Positions 21,880 to 32,017 of a DNA stretch of 64,000 nucleotides are shown one piece after another. The stretch is from positions 1 to 64,000 of the forward strand of contig NZ_RAIR01000010.1 in the NCBI RefSeq assembly GCF_003625485.1, written 5' to 3'. The stretch comes from Butyrivibrio sp. CB08. Its GTDB lineage: Bacteria; Bacillota; Clostridia; Lachnospirales; Lachnospiraceae. Within the stretch, counting starts at the first letter, position 1. Each line of letters starts with the position of its first letter. Both the position numbers and the translations under genes were made by a program. Below the pieces are notes generated by a model, which was given only the letters and a program-made list of their open reading frames with translations, was not told the origin of the DNA and did not search any database.

Positions 21880-21937
21880 GCTGTCTTTGCCAATATATTT
21901 AAGTAACTGGAAACGGTTTTTTGAGGAGGAAAGTTTT

Positions 21938-24900
21938 ATGTTTAGGAAATGGAACAGGGTTCTGGCATTTCTGCTCAGCATTGCGCTGATCACTACAACT
22001 TTTGGCAGTGATTTCGCAAGTGCTAAGGTTTATGCTGAGACAAATGAGATCACCATTGATGAAGATTCAGATGATTCATCTGAACCTAGCATTTCTGAGC
22101 TCTCATTTTCTGAAGAAAAGCCAGACGTGGAAGAACCAAAGGTCGAGGAGCCAAAGGTTGAGGAGCCAAAGGTCGAGGAACCTAAGGCTGAGGAGCCTAA
22201 GGCTGAGGAGCCTAAGTTAGATGAGGATCCTATTGATCCAATAGCAGAGCGCAAAATCGCTGTACCAGGCGAGGGATTAGACCTTACAAAAGGGCTTCTT
22301 GACAATGAGGAAAACGCTGAGGAAGGTGAGGATGATGCTGAGTATTACACCATCACTTACAAAGCAGGACCTAACGGATCAGTTAAGCCTGAAACTGAAA
22401 AGATCAAGGTTGTTGAAGGCGAGGACCTTGAAGCATCAGGCTCAGAAGCAGAAGCTGACGAGGGATATACATGTGTAAATTGGACAGATGAAGACGGTAA
22501 TGTGGTATCTACAAGTGCCACATTTACTCCTAGTGCTGATAAAGATCAGATCTTTGACGGCGCTGTTTATACTGCAAACTTCGAGCAGTCTGATTTTACT
22601 GTTACATATGTAATAAAGGATAAAGAGGGAAATGAGAGTGTATACCAGACACAGGGCTATGAGAAGAACGATGGCCTTTCATTCCCAGAGGCTCCTTTCA
22701 AATCAGGATATTTCTTTAGAGGATGGAAGTACGACGGAGAGTCTATTTCAGCGGGAACACCCGTAACATCAGACATGAAGCTTGTTGCAGATCTTGAGGA
22801 AATCAAGATCTTCGAAGTATGCGTAAAGTACGTATATGAATTTGACGGTAAAGAGCATCCAATTGGCGAACAGACAGTTGAGATTGAAAAGAGCGAGCTA
22901 AAGGATGGAAAGACTAAGAGTATTATTTCTCCTTCAAGCATAAGTGTTGAAGAAGGAAATGGAATTATTTATTATCCTGAGAAATCTTCAATTGAAATTA
23001 CAGAAGCTGATCTTGAAGTGATTGTTGACGTAAGTGAAAGAGATGGATCTGTTCCTGTAGGTATACTCGAGGACAGAATAGTTCATTATGTTGATCATGA
23101 TGTAACTTATGACGTTGTATACATGTTAAAGAACCTTAAGGGAGAAGGCTACACAGAGCAGACAGAACTTCGTGAATCTGTGTTTGGAAAAGCTGGCACA
23201 ACAGTTACTCCTGAAGTTAAGAATATTGAAGGCTTTATCTATGAGAAAGCTGATTCATTAGAGCTTAAGCAGGAAGCTGGACAGGAAGTTAAGATCTACT
23301 ATACCCGTTCAAATCTTACCCTTCAGTTTGACACCTGTGGTGGAGATTATGTTAATTCCATGACAGAGCTCTATGGAACAAAAATAGATCTTTCTAAGAT
23401 TACGCCTACTTATAATGGACATACATTTGAAGGTTGGTATGAGAATTACGACGAAGAAAAGCCTGAGGCTCAGAGATATTCAGACAAGGTAGAGGGCCTT
23501 TACGAGCTTAAGAATAATACCGTTCTTTTTGCAAAGTGGAAGGCTGGAAAGGCTGAATATAGAGTTATCTTCATGGCTGAAAATGCTGACGATGACGGCT
23601 ATTCAGTAGTAACAGACGGTATTAAGAAAAAAGAGGGTACTATTGACACCGAAGTAACATGGGATCCTAAAGATAATAACGACAAGAAGCTCATCCCAGC
23701 AAATTCTTTGACTTTTGATGATAAGAATTTCACTTTCAAAGAAGCATCTAAAGAGATTCTTAAGGCCGATGGTTCTACTGTTGTAACTGTTAAATATGAT
23801 AGAAAGAAATATAAGATTGTCGGATACGACAAAAACGGAAACAAAAAGAACCCAGAAGTATCTATTGAAGCAAAGTATGGTGCTGATATATATGATGCAT
23901 TCCAGGAAACATTCAATAAGCCATATACAAACGGATGCTGGTCTGTAGGTGTTAATGATCAGCTTGATAAAAAAGTGTCATTTCAGACTATGCCTTCACC
24001 ACATGATTCTAGATACAACCAGGTTGATAAACAGAAAGGTATCATCAAGGCGTTTTATTATGATTTTGCAAGTGGTGCAAAGAAGCAAACACTTCGTTAT
24101 TGGCTTGAGGGATATGATTCAGAAACCAAAGAAACTAAGAACGGAAAAACATACGGCCTTTACAGTTCAGTAGAGTCAAAATTCCTAGGCGTGTACTATA
24201 CTTCCGAGTTTTATAATATTGATGGTTATAAACAGGCCGGTGTTTCTGCTCAAAACAAGGTACACCACGGTTCCGAATGGGTTTCGACTGGATTTTGGTT
24301 TTGGGAAGGATATTGGAGTGATCCATATGACGAGATCGTTGATGTTACTTATGCCTTCGAAAATTGGAGCCCTACGAATAACAAGGTAGATGTAACCTCA
24401 TACGAAGCCCTTACTCTTAATATGTACTATGATGCGGAGACCTACCAGGTTACTTTTGTTGACTATGACGGAACCACAATGAATGGTGGAAAGCCTATTT
24501 CTGTTAAGGCTGGAACAAACCTTGGTGGCAATCCAAACTATTTACAGCAGTTTGAAAATCAGTCAAAAGCCAACATGGCTATAAAAGATGCTGTATGGGA
24601 TGGCTGGAAGACTGATGCTACACGTCAAGCTGCATATACTCCTGAGGGGGGTAAGTATACTGTTAAGGGAGGCTTGATTCTTTACGCTAACTATACTTTC
24701 CCAGACAGAATAGTTACTTTTGTTGATCCATTTAACCCTAAGGATCATAAGACAATAGATACACAGACTGTTAAGCATGGAGAGACAGCTTCACCTATTA
24801 CATGCTCAGTTACTCATACCGGATACACATTCGATGGATGGTATGCTGAAGCAAGCTGTGAAAATGTATTTGATTTCCATTTACCTATAACAGAAACTGG

Positions 24901-27900
24901 CATCAAGGTTTATGCTAAGTGGAAACCAGATCAGATCAGCTATACAGTTAAGTACCTGCAATACTTTGATGACCCTGAGCACGAAGAAGTTGCACTTTCA
25001 AAGGAAAAGGTTGTTACTCACCCTGACTTTAAGCAGGGCATGGTAATAACTGAGAAGGCACTGAATATAGTTGGATATTATTCAGATGTTCAGGAGAAGA
25101 AGCATACTCTCGATTATGGTGAGAATACAATAATCTTCTACTATAAGAACAGACCTGAAACTATCGACTACACAGTAAAGTATCTCTACAAAGAGAGCGA
25201 AAATGCCGATCCTATTTCTGTCGCCAAGACAGTTGTCAGAAGAGGTGTGAAAGGAAGTACAGCTAGCGTTACTGAGAATGCAGCAGCGGTAGACAAATCT
25301 ATTCTTCCTGACAATTTAAAGAACACTGATTTCTATCCAGAGCAGGATGTCCTCACATATGAGTTCACATATGAGGATGTTAATCCTACTATAGTATTCT
25401 ATTATCATCCATATAAGATGGGACGTCTTACTGTTCACTATGTAGATATGGATGGCGATGAGATTGTAGGAACAGAGCCAGAAACAATGATTCTTCCTAA
25501 GGGAAGTCTCTACACAATAAACGCTAATGTTACTGGTTATGTGAAGAATAGAGTAACAGCAACTCTTGGTGGAAACAGCGTTTCTTCAAAAGTTACTATT
25601 ACAGAAGGCGAAACAGAAAGATATGTATACATGCAGAAGCTTATTACAATCAAGGCTTCTGACAAGATAAGAGATTTCAATGGAAATAATATTGTCGATG
25701 AATATGATTCTGTAGAAGACCTTGTTACAGTAGAAGGCCTGAAGGGTGATGATAAAGTATCATCAGTTGAATTTACAGGCGATGAGCTGATTTATGCTGG
25801 ATCTACTTCAGTAACTCCTAAGAATGCGGTTATTGAGAGAAATGGAGTGCAGGACTTCTATAAGATTACTTATGTGGCAGGAACTGCAACAGTAATTGGT
25901 AACATAGCAGTTAATATTTGGGTTACTTATGATCATCACTCAGAGCAATATGATGGAATAGAGCATACTGTTACTTATCATATTGATTCTGACAACGCTC
26001 TGATCAAGAACAATCCTGAAGAGTTCCTTGATATTACAGGTACTAAGAAGGTACTTAAGAGCAAAGATGTATTCGAAAAAGAATCATTGGATGTTCAGTT
26101 CAAGATCAAAGATAAGTACAGCTCAACATTTACTCCTGCCTTCGCATATGGAGAAAACGGATATCTGGAGATTACTAAACGTGAGATCAAAGTTACTACT
26201 GAGAGCAAGTCATGGACCTATGATGGTCAGGCACACACATGGCCACAGGGATCAATTGCAGATGGAAGCTTTGTAGAGGGTGAAGGCGGAGAGATTGCTG
26301 GATTTACAACTGCAAGTTCTGTAACAAACGTTTCTCAGGGTGAAGTTGCTAATGAGATCACAGGTATTGATTTTAACAGTAACACCAAGGCTTCTAACTA
26401 CACTTGGAGCTATGCTACAAAGGGTACACTTACAGTAACACCTAAGGCCATCACAATTAACATTACAGGTCATTCAGACAGCGTTAAGTATGATGGAGAG
26501 TCACACACAATAAGCGGATATGATGCTGCATTTGCAACAGGAACTGGAAATGTTGATTATAAGCTTCCTGCTGAGAACGTTTCTGCAGACTTTACTGGTC
26601 CTACAGTTACAAGAACAGAAACAAATTACAGTGCTGATGATTATCTTCTTGGACTTACTGAGGGAACATTCACTCCAGAAAATCCAAGCAGCCAGTTCAC
26701 AAATAACAACACTAACTATGCAGTTACATTTGTAGTAGTGGATGGAAAACTTACCATTTCAAAGACAGATGAAATCGTAGTAAACGTTGTTGGTGCTTCT
26801 GAAACTAAGACATACAACGGAAAAGAACAGAGTATATCAGGATACACTATTGAAGTTGATAAGAACACTCCTGATGCTCTTAAGAAGCTGTTCAAAAAGA
26901 ACAATGTTAAGGTCAATGTAGACGGCGTAGCAAAAGGAACAACTGTTAATACTGACGGTTACAAGATGGGATTGGATGGCGAGAATGCAGTCAAGTACAC
27001 AGATCCTAACCTTACGGTAAGATTTGTAATCACTGATGGTGTTCTTACAATCACACCTGCAACAATTAAAGTAAATATTACTGGTAATACAGAATCAAAA
27101 GTATATATTGGCAAGGAACAGTCTGTAGAAGGCTATGCAGTAGAAATCCTTGATGGTGATAATAAGAAAGTTGATAAGAATTTCTATAACGAGGATAGCT
27201 TTACTTTTACAGGTAATAAGAAAGCAAACGGAACTGCAGTTGCTACCTATGAAATGGGTCTTTCTACTAACCAGTTCAAGAGCAAAGATGAGACGAACTA
27301 CACAGTTACTTTCAATGTATTATCAGATGGTAAGCTCACCATTACAAAGAGAAAAGTTGCTGTTACTGTAACTGGTAGGAATTTGTTGAATCAGCAGTAC
27401 ACAGGTTCTGAGCAGTCAGTAAATGGCTATGATATCTCTATTGATGAGACTGCTAATAATGACGGCTTAAAGATTTACTCTGATAGTTACATGAATAAAC
27501 TTAAGCAGGATGATCCAGAGGTTACAGCTAAGGGAACAAACGCTGGAACATATGAGATGACATTTACTGCTGACAACTTTACTAACAACGACGAGAACTT
27601 TGATGTCACAGTAACTCCTGTACATGGTAAGTTGGTGATCATCAAGAATACTGGAAAGGTAACAGTATATGTTACTGGTAACAAGCTTGAGAATCAGCCT
27701 TACACAGGTTCTGAGAAGAGAGTAGAGGGTTATTCATATACTATAAAAGACTCTACTGGTGCAGAACTGACAGATGAACAGAAAAAGAGCATTATAGTTT
27801 CACTTGCATCTGGAAAGCAGGCTATAGCTAAGGGAACAAACGCTGGCACATATTATATGGGTCTTACAGCTAAGCACTTCACATATGAATCTATAAACTA

Positions 27901-30900
27901 TTCAAATGTTGAGTTTGCTACACCTGTTGATGGATTCCTTACAATTATTCCTGCTACCAGACCTGATAATACTTATCCTACAGTTACACCAGAAACAAAG
28001 GTATATGACGGAGATCCTCATACATTTACCATTTCAGGTGGAATCACTACTGGAGATAAGGTTGACTCCTATAAGTTTAGCTATCGCAATGTTACAGATT
28101 CTTCCGTCAAGCCTACAGCTACAGATGTTACGGGTGAAAATGGATCAATAGACGATGTTAAGATCATTGTTCACAATGACAACTATGAGGATATTGAGCT
28201 CAGTTCAAGCATCACAATTACACCTAGAACTCTGAAGGTTAAGACAGGAAGCCATTCCTGGCCATTCGATGGTGAGTATCATAAGTGGGAAAATGCTGAA
28301 TTTATTACTGATGCTGACAACAATATTGGATTTGTTAAGAATGAATCAGCTTCAGTAAATGCAAGCTTTACAATCAGAGATGTCGGCGGAGAAGAGCACA
28401 ATAACACATATAACGCAAGCGACATCGTATGGGCTGAAGGTACTAAGGAAGATAACTATACAGTAGTTGCTGATACTAACCTTCTTGGAACACTTACAAT
28501 TACAAATAACACTATAGCTGTTACATTCACAGCACCAGATGCTGAGAAACAGTATGATGGTACAGAACTTACATCTGGCAATAAGCTTGTTGTAGCATCA
28601 GCTACTTCACAGAGTATGTCAGAGGATGAGTTGAAAAAATTCTTAGCTAGATTTGATTTTGTTGCGTCTGCTAAACCATCATCAAGCATGACAAGCTATG
28701 TTGAGGCGCATAAGATCAATGTTGAAGACAATGTATACAACGTTGTTGATCCTTCAACAGTTGCAATCTACCTCAAGTCAGATACTGCACATCAGACAAA
28801 CCTCAAGGATTGGTTTGATGGTATCGGATATGCTTATGGAACACTTACTATCACTCCAGCAGAGCTGAATATCCAGACGGAGGATGCAACAAGACCATAT
28901 AATGGTGAGGCTCTTAGAGCAGGTGCTACTATTACAGCTAAGAATGACAAAGAGACAGTAGATAGCACACTTACAGTTGCAGCTGACTTCAAGGACGGCA
29001 AGTTCGAGAAGGAGATTACACTTGTAAATGGCGAAAAGGTGAAATTTGTAATCACCGGAGCTCAGACTGAGGTTAACACTGATACTCCACATGCAGAAAA
29101 TAACACTTACGAAATTGTTTGGGGTAATGTAAAGAACAGTAACTATAATGTTAATGCTACTAAAGGAACCCTTACTGTTGGTAATAGTGATGCCAAGATC
29201 GTTGTTTCTGTAAATGGTAATGGCACAGAAGAGGTCTACAATGGTGAGGAACACTGGGCTACAGTAACTGTAGGCAATACTTCTGGAAAGTCAATTAAAG
29301 ACGTAGAAGTTAAGTCTGACACTGCAACATTTACTGTAACTGCCAGCGTTTCAGATAAGTCATATGCTGTTAACGCTACAGGCAATAATCCAGTTGATGC
29401 TAAGCTTGGAAGTCTGAAGGTAGTTAATGCTAGTGGAACAGATGTAACAGAGGCGCTCAAGGCTCAGAACGCTATTGAGATCGTTGAAGGACAGAAGATT
29501 GTTGTTAATCCTGCTACTCTTATCGTTAAGACAGAAGATGCAGAGAAAGAGTATGATGGCTTACCTCTTAAGGGTGAAGGTGATATAACAGGATTCGTTG
29601 GAAATGAGAAAGAAGGCGTTACATTTACAGTTACAGGTAATGTGACTGATGTAAATTCTGACAAGCCTCATAATCACAACAATACTTATACACTTACATT
29701 CAATAAGGGTGGTGTTGCAAAGGAGAGCAACTACATCGTAGATGATGGAACCAAGGAAGGCGGCAAGGGTAAGATTGGAACACTTACCGTAAAGCCTAAC
29801 ACAAAGAACATCGTTCTTAAGGCTCTTTCAGATCATAAGACATACGATGGACACAAGCTTACAGCTAATGGTATTACAGAAGAGAGCTTAAAGGCATTCC
29901 CTAACAGCGATGGTGAAGGAATGTTCACAGTTGTAGCAACAGTTGAAGGTGAAGTAACACACGTTGCAGAAGGCAAAGTTGATAATGAGATCAAATCTTT
30001 TGTTATCAAAAAAGGCAACGATGATGTAACAGATTTCTTCACAGGTGTAACAACTGATAAGGGCGAACTCTACATAACTCCTAAGACTATTACTGTTCAG
30101 ACTGACTCAGCTACCAAGAAGTATGACGGAATTCCTCTGTCAGCACCTGGACGAGTAAAAGGACTTGTTGGTGAAGAGACAGCTACAGTAACTACTTCAA
30201 AGACTGTTACTTACGTTGATGATGGAGTAGTCGATAATGATGACTACACTATCACATGGGATACTGCAGCAGAAACTGACTATGTAGAAGGTGAGCCTGA
30301 AATTGGAACCCTTCAGATCCTTGCAAGAAGTGAAGAAGAAAAGCTTAGAATCGTGGCTTATCCTCTTAACAAGGATGACAGCGTATACAATGGAAAGATT
30401 CAGGACGAGTTTGATTACAGACTTGAGTTTGAAGACATCCAGGATGCAGAGCCAGATGTAGTGACTAACGACAATGAATCTGATGATAACTTCATCGATA
30501 ATGCAGTAGATTTTGTTACTAACGGATTTAGAGCTATCGGCAATGCAGTGCTTGATCTCCTTTCAATTTCAGCCGGTGCTGTTGAGAGAAATGGATCATA
30601 CGACAAAGATGGCAGAGTATTTAATGCAACTGCTGATGTTCAGGTAGTCGCAGATCGTGAAGCTAAGAACGTAGGAGAATATGTTCTTACAATGGACGAA
30701 GATTCACTTAATGATCCTACAAATCTTACGGTTGTAGATGGAGCTGGAAAGGACGTTTCTGACCAGTTCAAACTGGTAGCAGGTGAGCCAGCTAGCTTCA
30801 CAATCACACATGCAACAGCTTATGTTACTGCAGAAAATGCAAGCAAGGTTCAGAACACAGCTGATCCTGCAAAGTTTACAGCTGTTGTAAGCCTTCCAGA

Positions 30901-31330
30901 GGAATACGAAGCATATGACAATTATGCAGAGCTCCTTGCAGAGGCACAGGATACAATTGAGTATACAGTTAGTCGTAAGGCTGGTGAGGCTGTGACAACA
31001 TACGAGATCATTCCTGAGGGTGAACCTGTACAGGGTAACTTCAATGTTGAGTATGTAAATGGTACATTCACAATCACTGCTGCACCTGACGATGACACAC
31101 CAACAGGTGGCGATACAACTATCCCTGATGCACCTGTAGCTCTTGCACCAGGAGCAGTTCTTGGAGCACAGAGAGGAATTGAGGATGGCCCAGCAGTTCT
31201 TGGAGCAAGAAGAGCTGGAACTGACGATCCATACAGCATGGGAAGAGTATTCGCACTGGTTGTTGCAGCTGCACTTGCAGTAACTGTAATGATCACAGGC
31301 AAGAAGAAAGAGGAGGAAGAGGAAGGCTGA
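21938..31330 (+). CDS. Giant secreted repeat protein (InlB-type, MucBP-like and MBG domains)
   Basis: A 3130-residue surface protein. Residues 1-33 form a signal peptide (FLLSIALITTTFGSDFASAK, cleavage near VYA-ETN). Next comes an acidic VEEPK repeat (64-93), then InlB B-repeat-like units (for example GYFFRGWKYDG, HTFEGWY, YTFDGWYAEA), MucBP-like units (IDYTVKYLYKE, LTVHYVDMDGDEIVG) and about sixteen MBG-type units beginning Y[DN]G (TYDGQAHTW, QYTGSEQSVNGY, EYDGLPLKGEG). The C-terminus has AVLGAQR and AVLGARR, then TDD, a membrane segment and an acidic tail GKKKEEEEEG. No LPxTG is seen. It is a likely adhesin. ATG 21938 has GAGGAGGAAAG upstream. Confidence 0.9.
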   Translation: MFRKWNRVLAFLLSIALITTTFGSDFASAKVYAETNEITIDEDSDDSSEPSISELSFSEEKPDVEEPKVEEPKVEEPKVEEPKAEEPKAEEPKLDEDPIDPIAERKIAVPGEGLDLTKGLLDNEENAEEGEDDAEYYTITYKAGPNGSVKPETEKIKVVEGEDLEASGSEAEADEGYTCVNWTDEDGNVVSTSATFTPSADKDQIFDGAVYTANFEQSDFTVTYVIKDKEGNESVYQTQGYEKNDGLSFPEAPFKSGYFFRGWKYDGESISAGTPVTSDMKLVADLEEIKIFEVCVKYVYEFDGKEHPIGEQTVEIEKSELKDGKTKSIISPSSISVEEGNGIIYYPEKSSIEITEADLEVIVDVSERDGSVPVGILEDRIVHYVDHDVTYDVVYMLKNLKGEGYTEQTELRESVFGKAGTTVTPEVKNIEGFIYEKADSLELKQEAGQEVKIYYTRSNLTLQFDTCGGDYVNSMTELYGTKIDLSKITPTYNGHTFEGWYENYDEEKPEAQRYSDKVEGLYELKNNTVLFAKWKAGKAEYRVIFMAENADDDGYSVVTDGIKKKEGTIDTEVTWDPKDNNDKKLIPANSLTFDDKNFTFKEASKEILKADGSTVVTVKYDRKKYKIVGYDKNGNKKNPEVSIEAKYGADIYDAFQETFNKPYTNGCWSVGVNDQLDKKVSFQTMPSPHDSRYNQVDKQKGIIKAFYYDFASGAKKQTLRYWLEGYDSETKETKNGKTYGLYSSVESKFLGVYYTSEFYNIDGYKQAGVSAQNKVHHGSEWVSTGFWFWEGYWSDPYDEIVDVTYAFENWSPTNNKVDVTSYEALTLNMYYDAETYQVTFVDYDGTTMNGGKPISVKAGTNLGGNPNYLQQFENQSKANMAIKDAVWDGWKTDATRQAAYTPEGGKYTVKGGLILYANYTFPDRIVTFVDPFNPKDHKTIDTQTVKHGETASPITCSVTHTGYTFDGWYAEASCENVFDFHLPITETGIKVYAKWKPDQISYTVKYLQYFDDPEHEEVALSKEKVVTHPDFKQGMVITEKALNIVGYYSDVQEKKHTLDYGENTIIFYYKNRPETIDYTVKYLYKESENADPISVAKTVVRRGVKGSTASVTENAAAVDKSILPDNLKNTDFYPEQDVLTYEFTYEDVNPTIVFYYHPYKMGRLTVHYVDMDGDEIVGTEPETMILPKGSLYTINANVTGYVKNRVTATLGGNSVSSKVTITEGETERYVYMQKLITIKASDKIRDFNGNNIVDEYDSVEDLVTVEGLKGDDKVSSVEFTGDELIYAGSTSVTPKNAVIERNGVQDFYKITYVAGTATVIGNIAVNIWVTYDHHSEQYDGIEHTVTYHIDSDNALIKNNPEEFLDITGTKKVLKSKDVFEKESLDVQFKIKDKYSSTFTPAFAYGENGYLEITKREIKVTTESKSWTYDGQAHTWPQGSIADGSFVEGEGGEIAGFTTASSVTNVSQGEVANEITGIDFNSNTKASNYTWSYATKGTLTVTPKAITINITGHSDSVKYDGESHTISGYDAAFATGTGNVDYKLPAENVSADFTGPTVTRTETNYSADDYLLGLTEGTFTPENPSSQFTNNNTNYAVTFVVVDGKLTISKTDEIVVNVVGASETKTYNGKEQSISGYTIEVDKNTPDALKKLFKKNNVKVNVDGVAKGTTVNTDGYKMGLDGENAVKYTDPNLTVRFVITDGVLTITPATIKVNITGNTESKVYIGKEQSVEGYAVEILDGDNKKVDKNFYNEDSFTFTGNKKANGTAVATYEMGLSTNQFKSKDETNYTVTFNVLSDGKLTITKRKVAVTVTGRNLLNQQYTGSEQSVNGYDISIDETANNDGLKIYSDSYMNKLKQDDPEVTAKGTNAGTYEMTFTADNFTNNDENFDVTVTPVHGKLVIIKNTGKVTVYVTGNKLENQPYTGSEKRVEGYSYTIKDSTGAELTDEQKKSIIVSLASGKQAIAKGTNAGTYYMGLTAKHFTYESINYSNVEFATPVDGFLTIIPATRPDNTYPTVTPETKVYDGDPHTFTISGGITTGDKVDSYKFSYRNVTDSSVKPTATDVTGENGSIDDVKIIVHNDNYEDIELSSSITITPRTLKVKTGSHSWPFDGEYHKWENAEFITDADNNIGFVKNESASVNASFTIRDVGGEEHNNTYNASDIVWAEGTKEDNYTVVADTNLLGTLTITNNTIAVTFTAPDAEKQYDGTELTSGNKLVVASATSQSMSEDELKKFLARFDFVASAKPSSSMTSYVEAHKINVEDNVYNVVDPSTVAIYLKSDTAHQTNLKDWFDGIGYAYGTLTITPAELNIQTEDATRPYNGEALRAGATITAKNDKETVDSTLTVAADFKDGKFEKEITLVNGEKVKFVITGAQTEVNTDTPHAENNTYEIVWGNVKNSNYNVNATKGTLTVGNSDAKIVVSVNGNGTEEVYNGEEHWATVTVGNTSGKSIKDVEVKSDTATFTVTASVSDKSYAVNATGNNPVDAKLGSLKVVNASGTDVTEALKAQNAIEIVEGQKIVVNPATLIVKTEDAEKEYDGLPLKGEGDITGFVGNEKEGVTFTVTGNVTDVNSDKPHNHNNTYTLTFNKGGVAKESNYIVDDGTKEGGKGKIGTLTVKPNTKNIVLKALSDHKTYDGHKLTANGITEESLKAFPNSDGEGMFTVVATVEGEVTHVAEGKVDNEIKSFVIKKGNDDVTDFFTGVTTDKGELYITPKTITVQTDSATKKYDGIPLSAPGRVKGLVGEETATVTTSKTVTYVDDGVVDNDDYTITWDTAAETDYVEGEPEIGTLQILARSEEEKLRIVAYPLNKDDSVYNGKIQDEFDYRLEFEDIQDAEPDVVTNDNESDDNFIDNAVDFVTNGFRAIGNAVLDLLSISAGAVERNGSYDKDGRVFNATADVQVVADREAKNVGEYVLTMDEDSLNDPTNLTVVDGAGKDVSDQFKLVAGEPASFTITHATAYVTAENASKVQNTADPAKFTAVVSLPEEYEAYDNYAELLAEAQDTIEYTVSRKAGEAVTTYEIIPEGEPVQGNFNVEYVNGTFTITAAPDDDTPTGGDTTIPDAPVALAPGAVLGAQRGIEDGPAVLGARRAGTDDPYSMGRVFALVVAAALAVTVMITGKKKEEEEEG
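22127..22216 (+). repeat. 15-bp tandem repeat encoding VEEPK/AEEPK
   Basis: Six in-frame copies of a 15-bp unit (GTC GAG GAG CCA AAG and variants) lie near the start of the mature giant protein. The copies differ mostly at third positions and at the first codon (Val or Ala). A change of copy number would keep the frame. Confidence 0.88.
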
Positions 31331-31384
31331 TCCAGATAGCCTGAATCAATCCGAAAGTTCTTTTTCCTAAAATGAAATAATTAG

Positions 31385-31422
31385 AAGGGGCGACTGGCCT
31401 ACATGGCCAGCCGCCTCTTTTT
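31385..31422 (+). terminator. Terminator of the giant protein gene
   Basis: GGGGCGACTGGCC and GGCCAGCCGCCTC form a long stem with a 5-nt loop, followed by five T. Confidence 0.9.
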
Positions 31423-31520
31423 GTTGGTAAAAAGTAATTATGCCACAGGAGCATCTCGTTCGTATCAATATACAAGACGGAGTAAAAGTAGCGTCGTTGT
31501 GAAGGGTAGAGGTGATAGAA

Positions 31521-31952
31521 ATGAAAAAGATGAGCATGAACAAGATAAGTTTACTAAAGGCCAGCAGTATTATGATGGCGGTGGGCGGACTGATAATGCT
31601 TCTGGATGCCATATACGGCGAGATGCTGGATGGCATGGATGAATTCATCATCGGGCACATTACTTTCGGAGCCCTGATCATCGCTATAGCTATTGTTCAG
31701 ATTCTGGCTAACTCCTTGCAGCTCACTGTCGGAGCATATGCCCTACACAATATCAATAACAAAGGCCATGCAAAGTACCTGGTTTACGCCGGGATCATTA
31801 TCCTCATCCTTCAGTTTGTGGCCTTTGGACTTCAGACCATCGCCATGATGGACGACGTGGTGTGCTTTGGATGTGGACTCATTATTCCGATACTGTTTAT
31901 CACCGGCGCTTTGGAGCTCTGTGTGAAAAAAGATAAAGCTGTTGCAACCTGA
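31521..31952 (+). CDS. Four-helix membrane protein of unknown function
   Basis: A 143-residue protein with four hydrophobic segments (SIMMAVGGLIMLLDAI, FGALIIAIAIVQILANSL, YAGIIILILQFVAFGLQ, CFGCGLIIPILFITGALELC). The family is not recognised. The start at ATG 31521 fits AGAGGTGA five to six nt upstream; a GTG at 31512 is in frame but overlaps that site. It is followed by a hairpin that also contains the next gene's ribosome binding site. Confidence 0.72.
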   Translation: MKKMSMNKISLLKASSIMMAVGGLIMLLDAIYGEMLDGMDEFIIGHITFGALIIAIAIVQILANSLQLTVGAYALHNINNKGHAKYLVYAGIIILILQFVAFGLQTIAMMDDVVCFGCGLIIPILFITGALELCVKKDKAVAT

Positions 31953-31969
31953 TACAAGATGGCAAATGC

Positions 31970-32011
31970 CTCCAGGAAATGCTAAACTATTTTTAGCATA
32001 TTTCTGGAGGT
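31970..32011 (+). promoter_or_regulatory. Hairpin enclosing the EFR1 gene ribosome binding site
   Basis: CCTCCAGGAAATGCTAAA and TTTAGCATATTTCTGGAGG pair almost fully. The right arm ends with GGAGG, the ribosome binding site of the gene at 32018. TTTTC follows. It could end the upstream transcript and also hide the downstream site. Confidence 0.7.
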
Positions 32012-32017
32012 TTTCTT

